Assembly: GCA_037893245.1 (NCBI GenBank)
Contig: JBAIAA010000804.1
Location: 868,001 to 932,000, forward strand
Origin: Crossaster papposus
Lineage: Eukaryota > Echinodermata > Asteroidea > Velatida > Solasteridae
Reading direction: 5' to 3'
Length of the DNA stretch: 64,000 nt
The position numbers were made by a program, and so were the translations under genes. Each line of letters begins with the position of its first letter. Positions within the stretch are counted from its first letter, which is position 1. The notes under the pieces are model-generated. The model worked only from the letters and a program-made list of their open reading frames with translations. It had not been told where the DNA came from and made no database searches. Positions 44,230 through 54,682 of the stretch are shown here, one piece after another.

Positions 44230-45025
44230 AATGCCCCTTTTTGAGAATCAAGTTGAAAATCTTGTGAGGAGGATCAAGATGACCATTTTGTGAGGAGGAT
44301 CAAGTTGTGGATCTTTTGTATGAGGAGGCTAAAGTTGAGAATCTTGTGAGGAGGATCATGTTGACATTCCTTTGAGTAGGATAAAGATGCGGATTTTGTG
44401 AGGAAGATTAAGTTGTGGATCTTGTGTATTAGGAGGATACATTTGAAAATCTTGTGAGGAGGATCAAGTTGACATTCTTTTGAGTATAGATCAAAATGAA
44501 GATTTTGTTGTGAGGAGGATCAAGTTGTGGATCTTGTGTATAAAGATAATAAAGTTGAAAATCTTGTAGGGAGGATCAAGTTGACATTCTTTTGGGTAGG
44601 ATGGAGATGAATATTTTGTGAGGAGGATCAAGTGGTAGATCTTGTGAGGAGGATAAAGTTGAGGGTCTTGTGAGAAAGATCAAGTTGAAGATCTTGAGAA
44701 AAGGATCAAATTGAGGATTTTTCGGTTCTGTGTGTGAGGAGGATCATGTTGAAGATCTTGTGGGGAGGATCAAGTTGAGGATCTTGTAGATATGTGTGTG
44801 AGAAGGACCAAACTGAGAAACTTGTGAGGGTCAAGTTGAAGATCTTGAGAGGAGGATCAAGTTGACAATCTTGTGAGGAGGATCAAGTTGACTTTCTTGT
44901 GAGTAGGATCAAGAATAGAGGAGGATTTTGTGAGGAGGATCAAGTTGATGGTTTTGTTGGTCTGTGTGTGAGGGGGATCAAGTTGAGGATCTTGTGGATC
45001 TGTGTCTGAAGACGATCAAGTTGAG
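44230..45025 (+). repeat. GAGGAGGATCAAGTTG minisatellite
   Basis: About 25 diverged units of GAGGATCAAGTTGAGGATCT followed by TGTGAG, some with an inserted TCTGTGTGTGAG spacer. The purine-rich strand is +. Confidence 0.92.
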
Positions 45026-45296
45026 GATCTAGTTAATCTGGAGTGATGGGCGGGGCCGGAAATGTTGAACGGAGTAGGGTAGTGGAATAAGGCAGGTGTG
45101 ATCTGAAGAGGGAGGACGTCACGTGATAGCGTCACGATTAGCATCATGAGTTCATATGTTCTTCAACTGGAACAATTCAATACTCATCATTATTATTTCA
45201 ACCAATCTTAACTAACGAACGAGGAATTAAATACAATGGCTACAGTTTTGTAGATTTAAGAGGTTACAAGTGTGTAAACCCATGTAAACATTTTTG

Positions 45297-45322
45297 CCCC
45301 CCCCCCCCCCCCCCCCCCCCCC
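45297..45322. repeat. Poly(C) run
   Basis: A run of about 26 C residues marking the edge of the inverted minisatellite. Confidence 0.9.
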
Positions 45323-45640
45323 TCCACCTTCACTCCAGATCCACAAGATTCTCAACTATATCATCCTTAGACACAGATCCACAACTTGATCCTCCTCAGA
45401 CACAGATCCACAACTAAATCCTCCTCAGACACAAATCCACAACTTGACCCTCCTTACAAGATTCTCAACTTGACCCTATTCACAAGATCTACAACTTGAT
45501 CCTCCTCACAAAATCCTAAACTTGACCCTCCTCACAAGATCATCAACTTGATCCTCCTCACAAGATTCTTAACTTGATCCTCTTCACAAGATCCCTAACT
45601 TGAACTTTTTCACAAGATCCTCAACTTGATCCTTAAACAA
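45323..45640 (-). repeat. Same minisatellite, opposite strand
   Basis: About 11 units of CAAGATCCTCAACTTGATCC and TCCTCA, the reverse complement of the 44230-45025 array. Confidence 0.9.
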
Positions 45641-46335
45641 GGCATGATTTTCCCCACCTACTACTAACATTAAAGGTGACACAAAAGGTACATGTATCCC
45701 GAAAACAAAATATGTAACAAAAATACTAAACATTCCGTATTAAAAGATACAAATTATTGGTTAAATGGATTTACTCAACATTATTGTAACCAATGTTTTT
45801 ACAGTGAGATTTAAATTAATGGGGATGGGGTGCTATAGTCGAGAAATGCCAAACATGGATCCAACCTGGTAAAGTGTTAAGAAAAGCAAATGAGCAATGC
45901 AATTCAAAGACTAAAGATTTTGTTTAATATTGAAAACGGTATGTTTTCAAATGACAGACATTCTTTTCAAAAGCAATGTACTTAATAAAACGGACTCTTT
46001 TTATTACCCTTGTTTTATTTACAAATGACGGGAATATAATTATAACTCCCATTGCATTTGTTCATTAATCTAGACATCAAAGCGAGACATCTGCACAGTC
46101 AATGTTTGCATACTCTTCTAAACAAACATACTCTTCTAAACATAATGTAAACATGTTATTTTGGCATGGACATTGGTTGTTCAATAATATTATTATTCCA
46201 GTGATGTTCTAATTATGAATGCCATTGTGCGCGCGCGCACAGTCTTGCGATATATTCTAACACATTGTTTACATATTGTTCAGGCATGACAGTAATTTTG
46301 TTGTATGCTGTTGTAGTTTTCTAGCGTTGCCTTAT
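45641..46335. other. Intergenic, no gene recognised
   Basis: AT-rich with a short GCGCGCGC run near 46230. Confidence 0.5.
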
Positions 46336-46952
46336 GCCCTTTTCACACTGCAGAGCCAATCCCCGGGAAATAAATCCCCGGGAAATTCCCGGGGATTTTT
46401 TACCCCACCAACACCCCAGCAACCGTTCACACTAGACCCATTTGGTAACTCCCGGGACACTATTTCCCGGGAATGTGCACGGTCGTTTCACACTGGCCAT
46501 CAAACCCGGGGAAATCACGTACACGAGAAGGAAGCTAAACACAGTCTTGTTCACGACACTTCTTTTATTAAATATTAAAACCATTCATTTTGCTCATATT
46601 CTTTAAAATTAAATTATTTGTATAATTTTCAAACGTTATTATTTGTCTTTTGTACTTTGCAAGTTTGCGCGAATTATTTGGTTCGCTATGTGTGACCCTG
46701 TGACCTTTCGAGATTACCCGTGGACGCAAACAGTTCAAACCCTGCATGCGACGTTCACACTAGTTGCATTTCCCCGGGAAAAACGTTAAACCCCGGGGAT
46801 TTTTCCTTTAACCCTACTCCCGAGCAGGGGTAAATATTTCCCGGGGAAAAGCAGTTTCCCGGGGATTTCTTTGGCAGTGTGAACAGACCGACCGAAATTC
46901 CCCGGCAATTTCCCGGGGAATTGCCGGGGAAATCGTCTAGTGTGAAACGGGC
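46336..46952. mobile_element. GC-rich TIR element (CCCGGGGAAAT words), family 1
   Basis: Ends GCCCTTTTCACACTGCAG and CTAGTGTGAAACGGGC, possibly with TTAT duplications. Inside, CCCCGGGAAAT-type words and TTCACACT/AGTGTGAA words recur in both orientations, around an AT-rich core at 46560-46690. Confidence 0.75.
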
Positions 46953-47299
46953 TTTATACATCTATAACCTAATTTTCGCCGCCGCCTATTTAGTCCATTA
47001 ATTTGGAGCTCGCTCCATGGCTTTATTCTACACTTCTCTAAAAAGGAGAATAAACCGACCCAGTAGGCCCACATAATCACGGTGCATGATTTTCAGTTCC
47101 GGCGAATTTTCGCCATTTTGTCTGACACAAAATCTTCAATTTATCAAAGTTTGTGTTGATTTAACTTGTGTTTTTACTTGTAAGTTGCAGGCCCAAATAC
47201 CAACCTGGTTTTAATCAATGTATAATTGCTTTTGCTGTAATTTTAGGAAAGGATGGATTTTAGGGTTAGTATTATAGCAAATTATTGCTGTCCCTAAAT

Positions 47300-47326
47300 G
47301 CTGGTGGGGGGGGGGGGGGGGGGGGA
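47300..47326. repeat. Poly(G) run
   Basis: GGTGG followed by about 20 G. Confidence 0.9.
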
Positions 47327-47772
47327 CCGAACAAAAACAATCATGTTCTTGTAGTCTTCTTCTCTGACCCCTCTTAAGATGAATCGTATCAATTTATAGA
47401 CGTTGGGGAATTGTACGGACGGTAACGGAACCAGTCTAGCTGGCTTGTACCAGTTCATATCAATTGCTAAGAAAATGCGGACTATTTGGTAAATTGGGGG
47501 TAGTATTTGAAATAAGCCATTGTTTTTTTATTTTCAGGTGCAATATTTTTGTATAATGCTTTAGAGTTTAGACTGTTATTTGCTGTTACGGTACAATGTT
47601 AATTGTAAATCCCACTCCCAGTACCTTTAATAAATGGGAAAAGTGTTTTGACCATTTTTTAAGCCAAAGGCAATACCTATACGTGTATGTAATTCTACAC
47701 TATAGGTTGTAATAAGGCACTGTGCAAGAAGTGATCGGCCAGCACACATCACGCTACAACTATTCGTGGTAT

Positions 47773-48160
47773 CAGGCCCGTACGCAGGGGGGGGGGGGGG
47801 GGGGGGGTGCGTACGCACCCCCCCCCCCCCCCCAAAAAAAAAAAAAAAAAAAAATTACCAAAAGGTCCACATTTTTCGGGGTAAATAATGGTATTTTGAT
47901 GTAGAAATAACTGTACTGACACACGAACAATTTTGGTCCCATTTTTGGTCCCATTTTTGGTTCCATCAGTACAAATTCGCCCCCCCCCCCCCCCCCAAAT
48001 TACTAAAAGGTCCACATTTTCCGGGGTAAATAATGGTATTTTGATGTAGAAATAACGGTACTGGCACACGACAAATTTTGGTTCCATTTTGGGTCCCATC
48101 AGTACAAATTCACACCCCCCCCCCCCCCCCCCCCCATAAACAATCCTGCGTACGGGCCTG
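47773..48160. mobile_element. CAGGCCCGTACGCAGG element with duplicated core
   Basis: Ends CAGGCCCGTACGCAGGGG and CCTGCGTACGGGCCTG. Inside are two direct copies of a unit of about 130 bp (AAAGGTCCACATTTT..CGGGGTAAATAATGG to CATCAGTACAAATTC), separated and flanked by poly(C)/poly(G). ORFs across it are low-complexity. Confidence 0.82.
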
Positions 48161-48392
48161 TGTATTAATTTCACATGCTTTCGACCAAAAGACAATGAGA
48201 TGTACAGTTTTAGCCCTCTCAGTCGGGGAAGCTCACCCTCGGGGCCACAAAGTCGAAAAATGAGCGTGGAAATTGCACCAAAACTAAATAACCACCATAC
48301 TACGCAAGTTACTATGAATGGCATATCAATTTTGTGTTCTTTTATACTCACCAGATTAATACTGTCATGCTTGCTGCTGCGTAATACACTGA

Positions 48393-49276
48393 TACCGGTT
48401 TTACACTATGCAGTTACCCGGGTTATCTCGGGGTTAACGAAAAGTTTAACCCCGAGATTACCCGAGTAATTTAGAGCGTTCACACTACACTTCTCGGGGT
48501 TACAATTCTCCGGGTTAACTGCCTCGAAACTCACACTTGACCCAGGTAATTTCTAACCCTACTCGCGAGGTGGGTTAACCCACCAATCTCGGGGTTAACG
48601 ACGGCCTTGAGACAATTCTCTGGGTTACTTTCAGTGGTGTGAATGCTCGCCGGGTTTTCTTCAACCCGGGTCCGCCCGTCGAATTTATCAGCGCAGCCAG
48701 CCATGCGCGTGCGCGCTGCGAAAAGTCAAACAATGGCATAATTTATTTAGTAGTCCCTTATTGTAATGGCTTTATTTTTACGTGTACTGAAAGACACCAG
48801 TCTGTAGTGTTCGGTAACTCGTCTTGATAAGTTTGTTTTACGTACTCTAAATGCAAGGCACCAGTCTTAACACGTAAACGTGTATTGGAACACATTTTAC
48901 TATCGGCTTGTCATTTTATACACGTGCATTATATCCAGAGTTCCTTTTTTTCTCTCATAACAATGGCGAAACAACCTGCAACGAAAAGAACTAAAAATTG
49001 GTCTGAAAGTATCCATGTCGGGCGCCATTTTTCTGTCAAGCTGTTGTGAGCGCAAAGGATTTTGGGAGGGCAGAGGTTAAGCAATGCACATTATCTTGGT
49101 TGTCGTTTGCTTAGTATGAATGCGGTTACAAAATTACCCGGGTCCGGCTGCGCACTAAAGCGGGTAAAAGATGAATTGCGGGGTTAACTTTGTAGTGTGA
49201 AACCGATTCTCCGGGTTAGTTTCTACCCGGATATGGCCAACTACCCGGGTAGGTCCAGAGTAGTGTGAACACGGTA
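48393..49276. mobile_element. GC-rich TIR element (CTCGGGGTTAAC words), family 2
   Basis: Ends ATACCGGTTTTACACTATG and AGTAGTGTGAACACGGTAT. Inside, ACCCGGGTT, CTCGGGGTTAAC and TTCACACTA words recur. Same design as 46336-46952 but a different core sequence. Confidence 0.75.
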
Positions 49277-50383
49277 TTTGTGAGTACTGACACGCTCGTA
49301 ACGTGGCATTCTGAGGTAAACAAGCCTCGCTTATTACCAACGGTGGGTAGTTGGATCGGGAGTAGAACATCACCGATTCGGTTCAGTAGTTTTTATTCCA
49401 GGAACCTTTTTCGGTAATCAAATATTAATGAACAGGCCGCCGAAAGAAGCGCGACGGCAATGAATATTATATTAGGCTTATTGACCGTATAGGGTTGGTT
49501 GCCTAAGTGCCTTGTAAAACAAGAACCGCTACATGAGATAGTTTATACATCATTCTCACAAAGACTATAGTAAAACAATATTGGGTAAAACTTTTTGTAA
49601 AAACAACATAATTTCGTTGACGCAGGACTGCAGACATTATAGGTTGCTGCATTCAAGGCAACGTAACATTTCATACGTTACGGAAACCCTGGACTCGACG
49701 AACCAAGATCCCCCTTAATTGATAGTAAGGAGTCAACAAGATAAATCAGTTGAGAGAGACATAAATGAACATGAACATATATCAAAAAATGAACTGAAGT
49801 ATTATTTAACATGGGAGTGAACTATAATGTTTACCAAAGGCTGTGTACACCAAAGGTTTTTCAAGTTTGTACGTAATAAATGTGTAAATATATCATAAGA
49901 GTTAGGTAACATTTTACACAACTATCAATACCTAATAAATGTGTAAAATATAATTACCTAAGTTCCAGATAACATGTTACACAACTGTCAAGAAACCTTT
50001 TACCAAGTGTTATATATTTTTTTACATAATAGCAAGCGAGTTCGTATAGTACATATAAAACATGGTATTTTTTACATAACCTGTGTAATTCAAATTCTTT
50101 TCAAATCAATGGTTGCTATTATTGAGCCGATGCTAATTTCCCATTTTAAAATTTTCATATCTGTAACCATTTTGTTTTACATGATTTACTCTAATGAGTC
50201 TGATGGCGGAGTATTGACATTTTGATGACAGACTGAAAATAATACCAACAGCATATCACGTACCTTCATGTTTGTGTCTTCGGTTTTACTCATCAAGGAA
50301 AACAGGATTTAAACAAAAACATTAAAAACTATACGATTTAACAAATGTATGCTTCTTTAAGTATTTAAAACTCTGTTTTACAA
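49277..50383. other. Intergenic, no gene recognised
   Basis: AT-rich. AATAAATGTGTAAA and ACACAACTGTCA words recur between 49860 and 49990. No ORF with recognisable content. Confidence 0.45.
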
Positions 50384-50736
50384 TTAAAGGTAGGATACAC
50401 CATTGGTAATTGCTTAAATTATCAGAATTGGGTGCATTTTTTTTGGTGGTTGTATTTTATAGTAAATATCGTTTAACTGACCTGTCCGAAGTTTTACAAT
50501 CATGGATGCCGAGAAAAAGTAAGACAAACGGCGTTTGTTTTAAACCGGCGTCGAGCAGTTGTTCTTGTTGATCGTGAAATTCAATTTTTCGGAACCGACA
50601 ATATAACAGGATATTTAGCGCAATAATTTTGCTGGATGCTAAGAATTATTATTTACTTTCAAATAAGTAAGATATTTCTTAATAATTCGGTAGTAACAAA
50701 CTTCGATATTTGCAAATGGTGTATCCTACCTTTTAA
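50384..50736. mobile_element. TTAA MITE, GGTAGGATACACC family
   Basis: TTAAAGGTAGGATACACCATT at the left and GGTGTATCCTACCTTTTAA at the right, with TTAA on both sides. Confidence 0.88.
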
Positions 50737-51205
50737 AACAAATCATAAATACCTGGGACAGTTTAGGCATTCCTATTGGTCGAGAGCCCGTCACGTGGCC
50801 GGTATTAAATGGACGATAAAGACATGGCTGGAAGTGTTTAAAACCAGCTGGCAACAAAGCGATGTCGCATTATACCCGTCCCCAGGGCTCACTTTATTTC
50901 CAACCGTACCTCGTCTCCAATAGTGAAAGCGGGTAGTGTTGGACGCGTACAGCTCGACACCCTGGGAACGAAGTTGCCAATTGCAGTAATAGTCTGGTTC
51001 GTAGTAAATACGCTTTATTGCATGTATTGTGTAGAGCGACAGAGGCGGGAAACATGTTATTTGACACACACAGAATGGCGAAACACCGAAATTTACTTGT
51101 GACATTTTCTCGGGATTTTCGGGGCTTTTTTGGCTGAATTTTACAAAAAAGTATTTATGAATGGGAATAAAATGTGTATTCGGTCGGTATTATTCACTAT
51201 TATTG

Positions 51206-51288
51206 AATACCGCTTGGAGTCTGGGTGCTGATATTTACCCTCGCCCTCGGCTCGGGTAATTATCAGCACCCAGACTCCAAGCGGTATT
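51206..51288. repeat. Perfect 28-bp-arm hairpin
   Basis: AATACCGCTTGGAGTCTGGG TGCTGATA at 51206-51233 is exactly mirrored at 51261-51288. The 27-base spacer (TTTACCCTCGCCCTCGGCTC GGGTAAT) is itself partly palindromic. Weaker pairing extends about 12 bases outward. Confidence 0.92.
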
Positions 51289-51299
51289 AAACAGAGTGA

Positions 51300-53112
51300 T
51301 TAAAACCTCTCGAACACACATTTATTCCCTTAATATATAGGCCTATATACACTATCCAGGCGCTCATCAGTTTTTTGTTTAGCTATTAATGATTAAGCTG
51401 AATGACAGCTCCATCCGCTGAAGACTGCACCAAGACAACCGAGTCAATGCTTCATGCTGTCACTTTATCATTGTCTATGCGGGCAATTACAAATGCATGC
51501 GTCTCATCTCTGGTCATTCTAAACAAAGGAGACTAGTACTGACGACTGGCCATTTAAATACATGTTTTTTTGGCCTTGCTCTCTGAAAGTAGCGGAGAAA
51601 AAGCGCGGTTTGTGCTATAAGCGTTGAATGGAGAAGCGCGCTTCAGGTCCAAATTGGATTTAATTGCTGACATAAAGGGGTCTTATACCAATACCACAGG
51701 GAGTTTAGTGTCACCGATATCCTTATAACAAGTTTATAACTTATAGCTGAAAAGATATACTGCAGTATTGCACGATTGTGCGTAATTCTCGCCCCTTCAA
51801 AATTCTCAAAGATATTTACCGACAAAAATTACCGAATCAGTTCTCGGTTATGACCTTTAGTTTTATGACCGCCAAGAGGCACTCCAGTCCTGTATTTCAA
51901 CTGCGCATGTGCACAATAATATGTGTCACGTTAATTTCATCGAGCTGCTAAGCACATCTATAACATAATGTAAGCACACACAACATTTCCTCATACAAAT
52001 GTTGACATGAAAAGATTAGGTTACAATAGTAATTTTGTAATATTATTTAGTGAATGCATTTAGTAATTAGGTAAAAACTGCGGGTTCAGTTAGGACAGAT
52101 ACAATAGTATATACAATTCCATTGTTATACATGGGAGCGGTAATATAGCGAATAGCATTTAAACAGCCAATGCGCTATAGACAAATATTCAGATGGAGAT
52201 GTTCCCACCCATATGTTGCATGTCTAGGTCAAATAAATAATTGAAACGAGCAACGAAGCAATTATCTCACTGACTAACTTTTTGTTTAGCGATATTGATT
52301 TGGCTTTGTGCATCAAGTGTTGCCTATAGCAACAACTTGACCGTGTCGTCGTTTACTTGGCCGGTGTGATATGAATATCGGACTCCTGTGAAAATCAGAC
52401 TCTTTTTTTCCTATTATTGGTTAAACCTTCTCACATGACCAGTCACTCTATTAATTACTATGATCATAACTTAATTAAGCATGCGCACTACCACCAATTT
52501 GGGCTACCACTGGTTCTCAAAATCAGAGCTGTGTTCATCATGATACGTAGGCCATGTTCAAATTGTTGGCTTTGGGTGTGATTTTGGCCGTTGCTATGCT
52601 GTTGCTAAGGGTGGACAATGACCGCGCATAGTTACAGCATATCAACGGCCGAAGCCAGCAATTCGGTCACGGCCGTAATTACGAGCGGTAGATGATTTGT
52701 ATCCAGTCACTGAAAGGACGTGTGTATTTTGTTTTATTGTACAAGGTGTCTCAGTTAATACAAACCTGATTATAGGAAAACCCAATATCATAACCATATT
52801 ATAATTGTATAGATGCCCTACACTCTAAACAAAAAGTATAAACTCTTGTTGTGTAAAACCGTTGGGTACAAAAATTGTGTCATGTTTGCTCAATACTGAG
52901 CAAAACAAAATTTTCGATTGTATACCTTCTACTTTCATATATAACACACACCAAATGGGTAAAATAGTACCTAACGTTGGCTACAAGTTCCAGCTACACA
53001 GGCGAAGAGTTCAAATCAAAATATACAATATACCTATTAAATAACACTAACAAGCTTAATTGACGAGTAATAATGTACGGTGGTGGCTTTTTTGCCCATA
53101 GCGCACGAATTC
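51300..53112. other. Intergenic, no gene recognised
   Basis: AT-rich with scattered short palindromes. 52800-53000 has TTGGGTA/CCAACG words like those at 57545-57965. Confidence 0.45.
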
Positions 53113-53530
53113 GTCTCTTCGTGAAAACTTAAAAACTAGTTTTGCCCAAATTTGTCTCTTCGTGAATGTATATACAATGTATATACATTATACGCGCGTT
53201 GTTTTTGCACTCGGAGCAACGTTATTTATATCTATATCTACGCAGGGGCAAAATACAATTTGGCTGTTCGTGAAAATTCACAAATTATATTTCGTCTGTT
53301 CGTGAAAATTCCAAATCTACGGTGTTTGTCTCTTTTTGTCTCTTCGTGAAAACTTAAAAAATTGTTTTGCCGATATCTGTCTCTTCGTGAATGTATATAC
53401 AATGTATATACAATGTATATACATTGTACGCGCGTTGTTTTTGCACTCGGAGCAACGTTATTTCTATCTACGCAGGGACAAAATACAATTTGGCTGTTCG
53501 TGGAAACTGAAAATACGATTTGGGTGAATT
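53113..53530. repeat. 225-bp direct duplication
   Basis: GTCTCTTCGTGAAAACTTAAA at 53113 recurs at 53338, followed in both copies by GTATATACAATGTATATACA, CGCGCGTTGTTTTTGCACTC and ACAATTTGGCTGTTCGTG. A smaller TTCGTCTGTTCGTGAAAA word recurs within. Confidence 0.9.
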
Positions 53531-54576
53531 TTTCCCCTGTATGATTTTCGTAATCTTAATGATTCAGACTGATTTTGACAATATTAACCTCGCCAGAATG
53601 TTCGTTGCTATCCACTTAATCGATTTCGGCAAAAAAACGAATTTTGAAAAAATAATGATTTTGGCCAAATTCGTCTCTTCGTGAAAACGCTGACGATATA
53701 AGAAGAGCGTTGGTCATATTTATTCATGCAGTATATACATGTACTTTGTCGGGTTCGTTTCTTTATAGTGCCGTCTAGTCTTTAACCCCAACCAGCCACG
53801 ACATATCTATGTTTGTATAGGCTTATTAAGATGCATTTGTCACCAAATATGTCTTTTTGAAGAACAGGTTTGTTAAGTTGTTTTCTTCTAAAACGCCGTC
53901 ATGAACTACAGCACTTTGTATGAAAATGTACAAAAACAAAATCAGGCTGGTGATAACGCCAAAGTCTTTGCTGTGCTTTATCGTACAATAGCGACAGTCG
54001 CGTCGCATATGTATTGTCATAGAAAATAAGATATATTCGGGCGTGATAGTACTGATTGGTTGATTGATTTGTTGATCGTTTGATATTTGGCTATTTATGT
54101 CAAATTAATGACAATCCAATAAATTATTGAAGATTTAACTTTAAATAACTAAATCAATATAAACCACAATTGTGTAACTATCTTTCCGTTCTTTTATTTT
54201 AAAGCATTGTACACCGAAATTAGTTTTCCACATATAGCACCTCCTGTTATGAGCTTTCCAATGAGATATACAATTTATTAAGAGCGAATTCGACCCATTA
54301 GCAATAACGAATCTATAATAAAAAGTAATCAAACGTTGCGTCGCGCGTTACACCATTCGTTCTAAAAACGGTTGATGAAAGCCCAACTGGTCTTTAAAAA
54401 ACACATTCGTATTAGAAATGTTAAGCTTCCAGAATGCGTTTTAAGATAAACAAAGAGCCAATACTTATCTCAATACTTCTACCAAAGTATATGCATTACA
54501 TCTCGTGCAGTAAAAATAGCCTTCTATTACAATTTGAGGAATCAGAATTGTTAGGGTAAATAGAAAAATATGATGA

Positions 54577-54682
54577 TTAGAATATATCTGTTCGTTGAGG
54601 AGGGTTTACATTCGGCTCATCTTTGCCGTTTATTTCAACGTCGGTTTGAAATCCACCTCTCGGTTCCAAGATGTGCAACACA
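54577..54682 (-). CDS. SLC46-like terminal exon
   Basis: On the - strand it follows TTTTTTACTTGCAG. It reads VLHILEPRGGFQTDVEINGK then DEPNVNPPQRTDIF and TAA. The polar, Pro/Asp-rich content fits a cytoplasmic tail; conservation is weak, so this is the least certain of the four. Confidence 0.55.

Noticed and set aside
46276-46961. ORFs of 100 and 68 codons with SPGN repeats
   Set aside because: They follow the palindromic CCCCGGGAAAT words of a TIR element in both directions; no independent coding evidence.
47749-48351. 200-codon - strand ORF with poly-Gly and poly-Phe runs
   Set aside because: It runs through poly(C)/poly(A) tracts and two copies of a non-coding repeat core; low-complexity artefact.
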